Below are positions 23,123-36,414 of a DNA stretch of 64,000 nucleotides, piece after piece. The position numbers and the translations under genes were made by a program. The notes under the pieces were generated by a model. The model did not search any database, had not been told where the DNA came from, and saw only the letters and a list, made by a program, of their open reading frames with translations. Origin of the DNA: Brachionus plicatilis (taxonomy: Eukaryota > Rotifera > Eurotatoria > Ploima > Brachionidae). The stretch spans positions 478,473-542,472 of the forward strand of contig QEOQ01000070.1 in the NCBI GenBank assembly GCA_010279815.1. Reading direction: 5' to 3'. Positions within the stretch are counted from its first letter, which is position 1. The number at the start of each line of letters is the position of its first letter.

Positions 23123-23937
23123 ACGGGTGTTCAATAAAGGTTGGCGCGAGTTTGTTTTTGATAAAATCTGGTGATTGGTTCATCCAAAACTTTTGAAATT
23201 TTATACATATATACATTAAACCTTCATGATTACAAAACACTTTGTATTATTTATCTGCTTTGTTTATACCGGAAATAAAAGGCATAACCTTGACTCCACC
23301 TAAATAATCTCAATGTCCTCCTAGTTAATGTTATTATTTTAATAAGTTTTATATATCACCTGATAGATAATCAAACAAGGATCAAGATGATATAAAGATC
23401 TTGTTTTGATTACATTCGATTCAAAAGATATACTCAAAAAACCCTTAAATTTTAACCTTATTTGATAAGTAAAAAATTTGATATATTTTTGATTTTGATC
23501 GTATAACTTTTGAATGGAACAAGATTTTAACACCAAATTTTGAACACTTTTATAAATTTGATTCAACTTAAAAATATATCAAATTTTTTACTTATCAAAT
23601 AAGGTTAAAATTTAAGGGTTTTTTGAGTATATCTTTTGAATCGAATGTAATCAAAACAAGATCTTTATATCATCTTGATCCTTGTTTGATTATCTATCAG
23701 GTGATATATAAAACTTATTAAAATAATAACATTAACTAGGAGGACATTGAGATTATTTAGGTGGAGTCAAGGTTATGCCTTTTATTTCCGGTATAAACAA
23801 AGCAGATAAATAATACAAAGTGTTTTGTAATCATGAAGGTTTAATGTATATATGTATAAAATTTCAAAAGTTTTGGATGAACCAATCACCAGATTTTATC
23901 AAAAACAAACTCGCGCCAACCTTTATTGAACACCCGT
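23123..23937. mobile_element. mariner-type MITE, 815 bp near-perfect palindrome
   Basis: Arms of ~368 bp, almost identical in inverted orientation, flank an ~80-bp centre. Ends ACGGGTGTTCAATAAAGG and CCTTTATTGAACACCCGT are bordered by TA (23121-23122 and 23938-23939). The near identity of the arms implies a recent insertion or ongoing arm homogenisation. No transposase ORF; the 75-codon minus frame inside is a by-product of the palindrome. Confidence 0.85.
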
Positions 23938-23974
23938 TATTTAAATTAATTTGTTTTTGATCCAAATAAATATA

Positions 23975-24105
23975 AGACCGTATCGAAGACCGGTCCAAGA
24001 CGGACGGTCAGGACCGTTTTAAAAGACCGTCCATCTAGATGGTCCAGACGTCTGACTAGGCCAGAACAGACCTGTTTTACAGGTAGACGACCGGACGCCA
24101 ACGCT
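23975..24105. repeat. GC-rich cluster of interlocked GACCGTCC-type palindromes
   Basis: Locally very GC-rich sequence with repeated AGACCGNNTC/GGACCGT words in both orientations and short palindromes such as CATCTAGATG. No coding frame. It resembles one end of an element with subterminal repeats, but no partner end was found. Confidence 0.5.
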
Positions 24106-24489
24106 ACTAATAAATGATAACAATATCTTAATTCGTTATCTTCTGTTAAATAAGTGATTTATTTCCATTTCTGAAATTCATATCTATAGAATAAAGCTAA
24201 TTTTATAAATGAGTTATCACCTAAATTATGTCACTGCGAAAATCCTGCAAGTTTGCAAATTACTAAAATGACTTAATTTGGTGGTCCAGAATTTTCATCA
24301 GCAGATAAAATTTTCAGAACGATTTTTAGATCTCAACAGTTTAAAATTGAGACTCTTTTAAAAATCGAAATTAATTAGTTATTAGTCGTGGTAAAAAATA
24401 TCCTTGTCTGTTTACCATGCACCATGTCCGACAGTTAATTTTTAGCCAAAATTTAGCATTGTAAATTCTGGTACTAAAAACAAAAAAAA

Positions 24490-24740
24490 AGCCAACGCTT
24501 AAGTTCTGACTGACCAAAATATGTCTTGTAAGTTGTAACCACTGATACATCCTCGGTACCACCACTTAAAGTTGAACTGGATTTTTAATTTAAAAAATGT
24601 CCCAAATCCACCATTTTCTGAATTTTGCAGATTTATTGCAGAGCTTTGTAGAATCAATATATTAGTGGTACATAAAATGTATGGGTTGCTACAATTTACA
24701 GGTCATGTTTTGGTCCGTCAGAACTTAAGCTTTGGAATTT
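24490..24740. mobile_element. hairpin element
   Basis: Imperfect inverted arms: CGCTTAAGTTCTGACTGACC on the left matches GGTCCGTCAGAACTTAAGC on the right. Non-coding; the short frames here are by-products. Confidence 0.55.
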
Positions 24741-24742
24741 TT

Positions 24743-24850
24743 GGCATTTTGAATCTCAAATACAAAAAGAACAAAAATTCTGCTTTTTTGATAAATTCAA
24801 ATTAAAAATAATAAAAAAAATACTGCTACATAGTACAACATACTTTGTTG
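24743..24850 (+). mobile_element. truncated end of the GGTATTTTGAAT MITE family
   Basis: GGCATTTTGAATCTCAAATA and the following AGAACAAAAATTC and ACAACATACTTTGTTG match, respectively, the ends and inner part of the element at 33116-34049. Only one end is present. Confidence 0.5.
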
Positions 24851-24856
24851 TAAAAA

Positions 24857-25145
24857 TAAGCGATAATAAAATATACTTAAAAAAGTACCGCAAAATATTG
24901 TAACATAATTTGTTGCATCAATTTTACCTAAAATAATTTTTCTAATGTAAAAAAATCAAAAAATCAAAACATCAATAAGATTTAAGTTGATTTTTGATTT
25001 AATTTGCTAAAAAAATATAAATAAAATTTTACTTTATTGATGTTTTGATTTTTTGATTTTTTTAGATTAGAAAAATTATTTTAGGTAAAATTGATGCAAC
25101 AAATTATGTTACAATATTTTGCGGTACTTTTTTATTATCGCTTAT
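24857..25145. mobile_element. hairpin MITE, ~290 bp
   Basis: Arms of ~115 bp run from ATAAGCGATAATA inward, with a shared GTACCGCAAAATATTGTAAC block and a ~60-bp centre. Target duplication not evident. Confidence 0.65.
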
Positions 25146-27107
25146 GTTGGCGATTTATTATTTTTTAACTAAAATTAAAGTTCACGAAATTACGGTCAAG
25201 TTACGACATACGGTCAAGTCCTAAAAGCATATTTTTCAGGAAAATCGAAAAAAACAGTAGTTGAATTCTTTAGTTTAATCTAAAAATTCTAATAAAAGAA
25301 TTAAAATTTGACAAATTTGTTAAAAATCACATGATTTAAAGAGATTTTTTAAGAAAAATAAAGCAATAAAATAAAAAAGTAAAACCAAAGATTTGTTCAG
25401 AATTTTGTCTATATTTAAAAAAAAAAATTAGTCGGGTCATAATTGATCCCTCGGAGGAGATACGATTTAAACCAGAAAAAACACATTTTTTCCTTTTTTT
25501 TAGCCAACAAAAACCGCCACACCCTTTTTTTTTTTTCTAAATTACATTAGCATGTAGAGAATTTTATGCTCTTTCAGAATATATATACTTTTTTAGTATA
25601 TTTAAGTTTTATCTTTGAGATTTTGAGTCTTAAAGAACAACAACTTTTTAAAGGGTTTGCTATTTTTGGAACCCTGGGTGTAAAAATTTTTTTTTTGCCC
25701 CCTTCAAAAAAATTTTTTTTTGGGGTTTTCGAGTGCGTAGATTACGAATTTTGAGTCAAAAATGTGAAATTCAGATAGCACTAAAGTTTTGAATTTCGTG
25801 AACTTTACTAAAAAAAATTTATTTCCTAAATTTGTTTGTTTTTATTTATCAAGTAAGGAATTATTTATTTTCAATTTGTATTCGAATTTCACAATACCGA
25901 AGTTTTACACTTTCCATGAAAAAATCTATTTCTTGAACCAAATTTTTGTAAATTATAATTTTAATAGATAATCATTTTTTTCTTTTATTTAGTTCATGAG
26001 ACATGATATCTTTTGAATAATTAAATTTTAAATTTTTGGAACAAAGCAAAGCATTTTTGAAAAAAAAATTTTATAGTAAAAATAAAAACTTAATTTTATT
26101 TCATGTAATACAGTAAAAAAAAATTTTTATTTAATTTATTTCAAATCAAATGTTTAAGTTAATTTTAAGAGAGAGTGAAGAGAAAAAAAATATTCTATGA
26201 ATGATCGAGTGGTGACTAAGCAGCTACACAAGTAATTATTTGCTTCAAAATTTTTGCATCATTTGACAAAGTGAAATATTGCAGCATTCAAATCAATAAT
26301 TTAAGTTTAGAGCTTCGTAGCGTTAGTTGGGAGTGATTTATTGTTCTTTAAAGAAAAAATAGCTCTTTTTGTACCTAGATCAACGCTATTTTCAGAACTA
26401 ATTATTTCCAATATTCCGATAATGCAATCCAGAGAAATTCATAAATGTTAAGTTAAGTTAATCAGTTTGAGCGTTGGTTGAATTATGATTTTGTTCAAAA
26501 ATTTATATTAAATATTTCAATAGCATTAGTTGTAATTTTATTCTAGTCAAGCGGCCGAGCACCGCTAACCCTCAAGATTAATTTCAATATTTTTTGTTGC
26601 TCGAATTTTTAGTAATTTTTTATGTTTATGGCAACCAAAACTGCTTCGTCAGATAATCACAATGCTTCAGAAAAAAAAATAATTTAATAAGAATCAGAAT
26701 TTAATGCTTCAAATCAATAATTATTAATTTTAAACAAAACATTGGCCTTTTAAATTTTTTTTTTAATTAAACTTAATTTCAAATTAAAATGGTTAATTTG
26801 AGCGCTTAATAAGATAAGATAAAAACGTTTTGTTCAGAAATTTTATCACTTTTTAAAAAAATGTCACGATTTGGAGTAAAAGACCCAAATATCTTAATTT
26901 CATTTTTTTTTTAAATTTTGATCATAAAATTTCTCATAGAAACGCTTGGGGCTTCAAAAAACCCTTGAAAACAAGTTCTTGTTGCAAAATGCAATAACTT
27001 GTTTTTCTCTTATTTTCCTTTAAAATTTTAGCGATTTTTTTTTTATTGAAACTTGAAGATTTTTTTCAATTAGTTTTTAAAAATTTTAGAAATTAAAAAA
27101 AATTCAA
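25146..27107. other. intergenic stretch upstream of the SLC17 gene
   Basis: AT-rich, no credible coding frame. It should contain the promoter of the gene starting at 27108, but I cannot point to a specific box. Confidence 0.4.
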
Positions 27108-30100
27108 ATGGCCGATAAGCGTAAGTCCTTAGGCATTTTTTCAGCTTGGCAATAGGTTTTATTTTTTTTAAGCTCCATCGTTTCTGCTCTCAATTCGCTT
27201 CATGCTTGCCTTGCTGGGCTTTTTTGCCTATGCGACCCAGTACACCCAGAAAATCAACATGAGCGTGGCCATTGTGTGCATGATCAACAACACGGCACTC
27301 AGCCTGCAGAACAATGGAACCGAATTGGCGCATGAGAAACTCTCTGAGGAGACTTTGTATGAGAATAGCTCTGTGCTGATTGGGAAAAGTGGTGATCCGG
27401 AGGTGTCTTTGGTGGAGGACAAGTGCGGAGCTGTTGATAAAAACAAGAAGCCGATGAAAGATGGCCCCTTCCCCTGGACCAAGGACATGCAGGGTCTAAT
27501 TTTGGCCACTTATTTTATCGGCTACTTCATTACCGAGGTAAATTGGGAAAAAAATAGGAAATTTTTTGTTTAGTTTTTATTTGTTTAAGATTCCTGGCGG
27601 CTACATGTCACTGAAATTTGGCCCTAAAAGAGTGCTTGCTATATCGTTGCTTACTTCTTCCATACTGACCATGGCTTTGCCATTTTTTGCCAGATTTCAC
27701 TATACAGCATTGTTGTTTGTGAGGTTTGTAATAGGATTGGCTCATGTAAGTACCTTTTTTTTACGCCTTGTTATCTTTTTTTTTAATAAAAATTAGAAAG
27801 ATAAGATTTAAATGCCAAAGAAAATATTTATTATGAATAATTAAAAATTAATTTTGTGAACTTAGGGAAATTATTTATAGAAATAAATTTTGATATAAAA
27901 GCTGCTCAAGATTTAAAAAAAGAAAAAATATTTAAATGAAAAAATTTCATCAATGTTGTTTTATTTTATAAATTTTATTTTTTTCAAACAATTGAAAAAT
28001 AGTTAATTAATCATCAAAAAATAAACTCTAGCAATACTTGGAATAGCATTAACTGTTAATTAAATTAATAAATAAAAAAATTATTTTTAGATTTTTATTT
28101 TGAATTAAATTAAATTTTAATTTTAAAACATGACTCATCAATAAAATCATAAATATATTGATAGTGATAGTTATGAAAAATCAATGCTTCTAAAAAAATC
28201 AAGTGAGTGTGCTGTCGGGCATACTTTGACAGCTTGACTGGTGCTTTTCCGGCAATCAAACCTACTTCATTTTTTTTCATCAATAGAAACTTTTCATAAT
28301 TAAATCAGAATTAAAATTTTTTAAATTGAATCTAATCTTTAATTAAATTACAATTCAGATTTCTTAAATTAAATCTTATCCTATAACTCGTTCAAAATTT
28401 AAATATAAATCTCATCTATTTTTTGAAAGCGACCATACAAATCATATCTTTAATTGGTAAAAAGTTTTATACTCTTTAAAATTAAAGTTTAGAATTCAAA
28501 TTTTTAAAAATTTTTTTAAATTCTAGATTTTAATTTTTTCTTCATTTCAATATGTTCTGAGAACAGACACTTAAATTTTCATTTGAAACCAAATGAATAA
28601 TTAAAAAGAATTTGAAGTCAAAGAAACAAAACATGTGTAAATTGGCTAATATAAAATATTTAGAAGATCAAAGATATCAATTAAAAATTTTATATTTTTA
28701 AACAATTTTTTCTTTTAAATTGCAGATAGTTTTGAGGTTTCTTTTTCAAAAAGAAAATTGTATTTTTTAAATTAGATCTTTATCATATTTTATTATTTTT
28801 ATATTATATTTTATTTATCATATTAAATTTCAAAATTTTCAAAAAAGGTTACAAATAAACCTCAGTTGTTTAGTTCAATCTTAATTTATTCAATATGTGT
28901 TTATCTTTTGAAATAACAAAACCAATATAAAAATTTTAAAATTTATTTCTATATTTAAAAAAAGATGGCAGCTATTTTTGATAAAAAAAAATGATTTACA
29001 AAGCTATAAAGCTTAAAAAATTCTCCGACTAAAATACTGTTGTTTTATATAATTTTAATTAAATTTAAAGAAATATACCTTAAACAGGAGCTTAAGTTTT
29101 TTTTTTTTTAATGAATAGGATTGGTAAATTGAAGTTTATGATCAATTTTTGATGCTCGAAATTATCAAATCAAACTAAAACTATAAAATAAATTTTTATT
29201 ATTTAATACAATTAGTTCAGAGGTAGATTTTTGGTTTTAACATACTTTGTTAAATCTAAAGATAAAATCTGCAAAAGTCTGCAAAAAATTATCCACTTAT
29301 TTACTTTAAAATTATATTACTATATTTACTTTAAAATAGCATCATTTTGATGGTGTACATTCTGCATTGTGCATTTTGATATTGCAGAGTTATTTAACAT
29401 GGTATGTTAAATCCAAAAATGCATCTCTGCATTAATTTATTTAATAGTTTTAGTTTGATTTGATCATTTTGAGAATCAAAAATTGACCGTAATCTTCAAA
29501 TTGTAACAGGATTTTTTAGACAAATTAATTTTCTATCAAATAAAAAGAAAATAATCAAAAAAACGCTCAACGAATTTTTTTATAATAATGTAAGAAAATT
29601 AATGAAAATTTAAGCTTTTAATTAAAATATTATGAAAAAAATGGTTTATTTATGCTGATTTTTTTTTATATTTTAAAAATTATAAACATTGATAAAAAAT
29701 ATCGATTTAAAAAGAATAATTTATATTCAATTGAAATCGTATTTGTAGTTGTATCTCTGTAATTTTTTGTTTAATCTTGAGAATAATAATCGCTTCTTTA
29801 CTTCATGCTTAAGAATTCGCGTAGTTAAGTTTTTTTTATCTTTTTTATTTTCTCTTTCATTTTATTAAAATAAAAAAATTCAAATTTTTTCTTTATTTAA
29901 TAAAATAAATTCAAATTTTTTTAATTTAAGTTTTTCATTAACAAAATAAATTTTGATTTAAACACAAAAATAGAAGAATGTTTTAAAATTTGAAAGTTTT
30001 TTTTCTAAATTAAAAGAAAGTTGAAATTGTTAATTTTAACAAAATGCTTTGAAAATTTTATCATTAATGAAAAATAAATTATTTTAGAAAGTATTTGCAA

Positions 30101-32819
30101 ATAAGAAATTAACTTTTTTTTATTAGATCCTAAGAGGCTTTAAATCGGTACAGATTTATGAATAAATTAATAAAATAGATTCATTAGCCTTATTCACAGT
30201 TTGTCAAAACTTTGACTTTAGATACCGATAAAAACAAGTTTTTTTATTGCTTTTTTTTTTACCAACTCTGGCCTTATTATTATAATAAAAATTTTGACAG
30301 TGAAATTTAATTTTTTCAAATATTATTTAGAAGAAACAAATTATCTTAAAGTTTTCGCTAAAACTCACACCTATTTTTTTAAAACATTGTTAAAGCTTCA
30401 CAAAGTTAAATAAAACTTAGTACATTTTGACATTAATTTTTTTAAGTACCTGTATAAACATAAAAAAATAAAGAAAAATTTCATAAATAGTTGTTTCTAA
30501 AAAATTCTTTGTCGTTTATTACGAATCGTTTAGCGATTTAAATAAATAAATTGATTAAAAGGCTTCTTCTAAGTATTAGAAATAATTTTATGAAATAAAA
30601 CGATTCTCTTTACAAATGAAGGTCATATATTTTTAATATTGTTATAGCAATTTTTTTTTAAGATCTTTCAACCTTTTTTTTATTTTTAGAAAAATATGAA
30701 TTATTAAAATTTAGTCATTACTATCATTATTATAAGAAAATTATTTTAATTTTAAGTTTGGTGGAATGTAAATTTTTAATTATTTATTTTTACAATAAAA
30801 AATCATTATTAGATCAAATGTGATGTAAACACCTAAAAGAAAAAATTATCAGTTATCATGAAAGCCTTTACAGAAAAAAATTAAAAAATACTTGAAATTC
30901 ATCCCATTTTTTTACCTTTTTACAACATTGGAACTAAGTTTATTTTAAGTAAGTTTATATTCCTTTTAATTAATTTTGTAAAATGTTATGTAAAACATCA
31001 TTACTCTAAAATCAATTCAATAAACAATTGGTAACTTTTTATTAAATTGAAATGATTTTCTTTTTAAAGAATTTGTGATAATTTTGCCGAACTTTTGAAT
31101 AAATTTCTCCAAATTTTTTTCCATTTGGGAGTTAAGCTATCCAATTATCGAATAATTTTACGACCAAAATTAGAATCAATCAGTTCTTTTGGCTATTAGA
31201 TAAATTAAAACTTGAAAAATTAATTAAAATATTTTTAGTTTGGTTTACAATTAAGTGAAATATTTTGAAACATTAAGTCGATAAAATAAATTAAACTGAT
31301 AAATCACGAAATGAGGCCCTTAGATTTTTTGAAAAATTATTTTTAATTATTTACACCTTTTTAATTGATCTATACTGTTTGTTTATATGTTTTTAATGTT
31401 TGTGTCACTGAAATTTATTAAATAAATCAATAAAATTTAATTTTAAAGTCACTGATCATTTTTTTTGAATATTTAGAACATAAGAGAACTAATATATTAT
31501 ATTAAAAAAATATTAAAAATATTGAATGAAATTTCTCAACTTTTCGCTGATTATTTTTAAAAAAAATATACTGAAAATTTATTTCCATATTTAGTATATT
31601 GAAAAAATTCTAAATTAAGGGTGTCATATGGCCTGGTTTTGCCGGATTTTGGGCATCATGGGCTCCACCAGCGGAGCGAAGTCGTTTGATTGGAACAACA
31701 AATGCTGGATCTCAAATTGGAAATGTAAACATACCCAAAATTTTATTTTTACATTACTAATTTGAATCATATTTGTGCTTCAAAGGTATTAGCTCTACCA
31801 CTAGGTGGTTTTTTGTGTGTGAATGGCTTTGATGGTGGCTGGCCATCTATTTTCTATGTATTCGGTAATTTTTTTACCTTAGTTCTCTATACGAAAATTA
31901 ATCCTGTAATTTTTCTCAAAAAAGGTGGTCTTGGCTTAATATGGTTTGTACTATGGGTCATCTTTGCATCGAATAGCCCAGACAACAACCGTTTTATTGG
32001 CGAATGTGAAAAAGAATATGTGTTGACCGAGACCCTTGAAACAAGGGCTTCTCACGAAGAGGGTGAAACTGGAGCTCCATGGGGATCCATTTTTAAATCT
32101 AAGGCCTGCTTGGCTTTGTTTTTAATTCATTCATGTTCGAATTGGGGCACTTATCTTTTTTTGACATGTCTGCCTAGCTACATGAAGGAAGTGCTAAAGT
32201 TCGACATTAAATCTGTAATTAATTTAAATTTTTATTTTCAAAAATAAAAATAAATTGTTTAAATATTTAGAATGGAACACTTTCTGCCGTACCTTATCTG
32301 TGCTTTTGGCTTTTTATTGTTTTATCTGGAATAATTGGTGACACTTTATTGCAAAAATTAAAAATGTCCAAGACATTGGTTCGCAAAATTTTCAATTGTT
32401 TTTCGTTGTTTGTTCCCATGTTGGCTGTTCTTGCCCTTTCATTTGTCACATGCGAGAACAAGATGATTGGCGTTGCTTTATTGACTCTCGGCTTGGCCTT
32501 TACTGGATGTGGTTACGGAGCCGGATTTTTGGTCAATTACAATGATATATCTGGCCTATATTCGGGAATTGTGTTTGGTATTGGAAACAGTTGTGCCACT
32601 GTGCCAGGAATTTTGGCGCCCTATTTAGTCGGCATTTTGACCAAAAATCAATTGCAAGAAGAATGGAGAATTGTGTTTTTCATCACAGCTGCTGTCTATT
32701 TATTGGGAGGAATAACGGGCATCATTTTTACCACTGGTAATGTCGAACCATGGGCTATAAGAAAGAAGTCACATGCTAACGTAGATGAATCGATTCCTCT
32801 TAGAGGAGAGAAAGCTTAG
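27108..32819 (+). CDS. SLC17-family MFS transporter (sialin/VGLUT-like), 7 exons, 518 aa
   Basis: Exons 27108-27120, 27173-27537, 27590-27745, 31620-31724, 31786-31864, 31925-32214 and 32271-32819 join in frame (1557 bp) with GT-AG borders. The protein starts MADKPPSFLLSIRFML. It has the family marks: INMSVAIVCM in TM1, a luminal loop with several N-x-S/T sites, WTKDMQGLILATYFIGYF then IPGGYMSLKFGPKRV, WAPPAERSRL after TM4, and 12 hydrophobic spans; the length is typical. SLC17 proteins move organic anions such as sialic acid, glutamate or phosphate across lysosomal, vesicular or plasma membranes. Substrate cannot be told. The TM4 histidine and TM1 arginine of sialin and VGLUTs are Ala and Lys here. 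Intron 3 is 3.9 kb; the others are 51-61 nt. Confidence 0.93.
29121..29508. mobile_element. hairpin MITE in intron 3 of the SLC17 gene
   Basis: Inverted arms share TGATCAATTTTTGAT and ATCAAATCAAACTAAAACTA. The interior has GCAAAAGTCTGCAAAA-type words also seen at 40735-41102. No ORF. Confidence 0.6.
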
Positions 32820-32987
32820 AACTTTTTTGCTCAATCAATTTTTAGCTTAGATAGGTTATTACCAAATTAAGTAATACAATTTTCTATATTGTTTAATTTT
32901 TTAGTTAAATCGTTTGAAATTTTAAAGTAAATAGAACAGTAAATTTAATAATTTAATTAAAACAAGTTTAAATTTTTTAAATCAAAA

Positions 32988-32993
32988 AATAAA
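32988..32993 (+). terminator. polyadenylation signal of the SLC17 gene
   Basis: AATAAA 169 nt after the stop codon at 32817-32819. Confidence 0.45.
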
Positions 32994-33115
32994 AGTTTAA
33001 AACTAATATTTTTTTTAATTTATCTCAATTTTAGTTCATTAATCCTGAATATATGTGTAATACCTCAAAAAGACGCTGATGACACTTATGGTCAATGACT
33101 AAAACTTTATTTTTA

Positions 33116-34049
33116 GGTATTTTGAATTTCTAATACAAAATGAACAAAAATTCTTCCTTTTTTGATAAAGACTCTTAATATTTGTGCACAATATTTAAAA
33201 ATTCAACAAAAATTAATGAAAATCCCCAAAAAAAATAAAAAATAATAAAGTTAATATTGTGTCAATTTTTTTATTTAAAATAGACATAATTAGTAAAAAT
33301 ACCAAAAAAATTTTATTTTTTCCATTTAATCATTAAAAAAAACATATTTAGTAAAAGAAAACTTAAGAAAATCTACAAAAAAAATTAATTATTTTCTTAA
33401 TACAACCATTTGGGCAGTAAAAACCTCTTTTTTTCTTCATGACAGCATTAGAAGTTTTACAAATATTTTCAATAGATAAAACTGATAAATATTTTCAATC
33501 CTGGGAGTTTAAATTCAATATTGTTATCTTTTATCCTCTTGTTAGAATCTTTCAATACATTTTGATATGAAAATAACTGTCAAAGTAAAATTTTTGATTG
33601 AATTTCTTTTTTAAATTTGATCAGAACATTTTTAAATGCGTAATTAAATTTCATCGCAGATTTTTATATTTTAGTAAAACATTTCAAAGCTTTATTTTAA
33701 AATTTTTGAAAAAAAATTGTTATTTCTAAAAAATGTATTGAAATTGCGTATTTAAAATGTTTTGATCAAATTTGAAAAATGAAATTTGATTAAAAATTTT
33801 ACTTTGCAAAGTGACTCCGCATCATTAAGAGTTTCGTCTTCAGGGTTGAGTAATATGCTTTCACTTGATTTGGTCTGATCGACGGATTGCAAGTTGATTT
33901 GACGATGGTTTTATTTTAGATACAAAAGGAGCAACAAAGTATGTTGCACTAAATTGCAGTATTTTTTAAATACATTTTGTTATCTCTAATTTTAATTTAT
34001 CGAAAAAGGAAAAATTTTTGTTCAATTTGTAATTGAAATTCCTAATACC
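33116..34049. mobile_element. Mutator-like MITE, 934 bp, 9-bp target duplication
   Basis: Ends GGTATTTTGAATTTC and, inverted, GGTATTAGGAATTTC, both followed by ACAAA and GAACAAAAAT. The flanks TTATTTTTA (33107-33115) and TTATTATTA (34050-34058) differ by one base. A second inverted repeat (33587-33800, sharing GTAAAATTTTTGATT) makes up the core. Non-coding. Confidence 0.7.
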
Positions 34050-34058
34050 TTATTATTA

Positions 34059-36073
34059 CTAGTAAAAAAATATAGAATTTTTGAATTTGGTCTCAAAAAA
34101 AAGAAGGTTGAGTCCAGTGCTTTGTTTACTTACAATTCAGTTTTTGTTCTACACAAATAGAAAAATTTGAACTTCAATTTAAGATTTTGGTGACTGACAC
34201 CCATCACTGGATAGATATCTGAAAAGTTTTTTATTCAAGTTTTTTAATTTTATTTTCATATTTTTTTAAGAAAATAAAGTTAAAAACTGTTTGATTTTTT
34301 CAATTTTTTTCTTATTATTTTTAAAAAATAATTCATAAATGAGCCTTTATTAATTGAAAATTGATCTTGTTCAGCGTAAAATATTTTGAAGAATAAATAT
34401 CTTCTCTTTAAATATGCCTTAAAAAAACTCACTCTTAAAAGACATCAAAAACAATGACTTATCAATCGCTCGATAATTACAATTAAATAATTTTTGATTA
34501 AAAAAAATCTATGATTAATTCATAATAAATTTTTTTATGAAATAAAAAATAAAATATATTAATGAATCAGTATACTATTTCGACCAGTGTTTAATATGTA
34601 TATAGATCAGTAAAATATTTAGAATAAACCAATATTTAAATTAAATTTCAAAAGTAAAATATTTTGATGTTTATTTAAAAAAAAAAACTATTACTAATAG
34701 TTTTTTTTTTTAAATAAAATTTATTAATAGATAGAAATAAAATTTAATTTTTCAATAAAAATATTTAAAATTTTCGATTATTTTGAATGAATTGAATGAA
34801 GAAAGCGTTTTTGGAAGTATTCAGGGAAATAAATTCCCTGATATATTTTTAAAGATTTCCAAGAAGATTTTAATGCATGAGGCGCCCATTGCTTAAAAAG
34901 CTAGTACAAAAACTTTGTTTGTAAAAAATTTTACAAAAAATTTGTTTTAATCTTTGAATTTAACTTGAATTTAATTTAATTTTGATGATCAGAACATTCT
35001 TCGATGTTGTCTATGCAGAATCAGGTATTTTATCGTAGGTTTAAATTATTAAAAAAAAGGTATTAGTTTTAATGCATTCCTTTAAATTTGATGATTTTTG
35101 ATTAATTTGAATCTTTTACCCGATTGAAGTTTTTTAAGACAGTAATCAAATAATGAACGTATGAGTGACACACAGAGAATTTTATTGATTTTTGCTGAGA
35201 ATCCTCACTTAAAACTCTGAATTTTTCTGGTTAGATTAATTTTGGAAAGTTAAATTAAATTAGAAAAAAAAAATTATTTTAAAAGTTAATGAGTACGCAT
35301 ATTAATTTAAAATTAGATTTAAATCAAATTTAAATTTATTTTAATATTAATTTAATTGCAATGAAATCAATATATCAATTTTCTAGCTTTCATAATTTAA
35401 CATCAATTTTATTTACGTCAGCTTGTAGAAATAAAAAATTATATTGACTTGAATTCAATTAAGTTATCAAAAAAGTCTATATTTGAAATATAAAATATTT
35501 TCAAAGTTATCTAGATGTTTATTGGCCTTGCGAACAAGTTCAAGTTGAGAGAGATTGACTAAAAAAAAATAATCATTAACGAATTTTCAGAAAAAAAACT
35601 AGTTTGAAAAATTTGTTTTTTTGTGACTGCGTATATTTTTGTTTTTCCAGACGCAAAAAAATAAAAATATTAAAATCCGGTTTTTTATATTCTTTTTTGC
35701 AATTTTTCGTAACATAAATATTTTTAAAAAGAAATTCATAAAAGTTCAAAATGGTGAAAAACACTATTAGTAATCAATAATTATATTTATTTATTAAACT
35801 AAAAGATAAATGAAAATTTTATCCAATTAATAAATTCATTATAAAACAATTGCGGTCATTTTAAATTGTTGATAATAAATTTTTTGCATTTCAAATCTAA
35901 TGAAATGATTGATTTCTTAAATTTTGCTTGGTTAGATATTAAAGTCATACAAAAAGCTATTTAAGACTGGAGATTTCACGTTCCTGTCTATCAAAAAAAT
36001 TTAAAAAAAAAATTTTTTAATTTAAATTAAGTATTGATATATTATCAAAACTTTGATTTCTTCATTCAATATA
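34059..36073. other. AT-rich intergenic stretch
   Basis: No coding frame with protein character and no clear element ends, apart from a small perfect palindrome near 34678-34710 (AACTATTACTAATAGTT core). Confidence 0.4.
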
Positions 36074-36300
36074 CAGTACTGATTTGATACGTGTATTTTA
36101 CTTAAAATAAGGTAAATTTATGAAAATTTACGTAAATTTACTTTTGCCAAAAAATGGCCGAATTTTTGTAAATTTTGGTAAATTTTCAATCAAAAAAAAA
36201 TTTCAGAGTTTCTATGGCTTTTTTTGGCAAAAAGAAAATTTACGAAAATTTACGTAAATTTTGACTTTTTTACTGGTAAAAATTGGTAAAATTTTGTAAA
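36074..36300. mobile_element. left end of a Tc1/mariner-type element
   Basis: CAGTACTGATTTGATACGTG preceded by TA (36072-36073), with the GTAAATTTACGTAAA words of the 7674 family inward. A clean right end is not found nearby. The transposase remnant at 36415-36740 may belong to the same insertion. Confidence 0.55.
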
Positions 36301-36414
36301 TTAATTTTTTTTCATGAAAAAATGCTTTTTAAAGACATTGTTTGACCTAGCAGTTTGACCAATCTCCATTTTTTTTATCACGATTTTTATTACTTTATTA
36401 CTTTATTCTTTTTA

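Noticed and set aside
23339..23566. 75-codon minus-strand frame
   Set aside because: Lies inside the left arm and centre of the mariner-type palindrome; no protein character.
26545..26585. tRNA-like GCGGCCGAGCACCGCT
   Set aside because: Resembles a D-arm but there is no anticodon arm, B box or acceptor stem around it.
27228..27509. 93-codon minus-strand frame over SLC17 exon 2
   Set aside because: Antisense of a confirmed exon.
35576..35764. 62-codon minus-strand frame, and similar Lys/Phe/Ile-rich frames at 8795, 25566, 25789 and 49339
   Set aside because: Typical chance frames in AT-rich DNA, with no start context, splice sites or conserved motifs.
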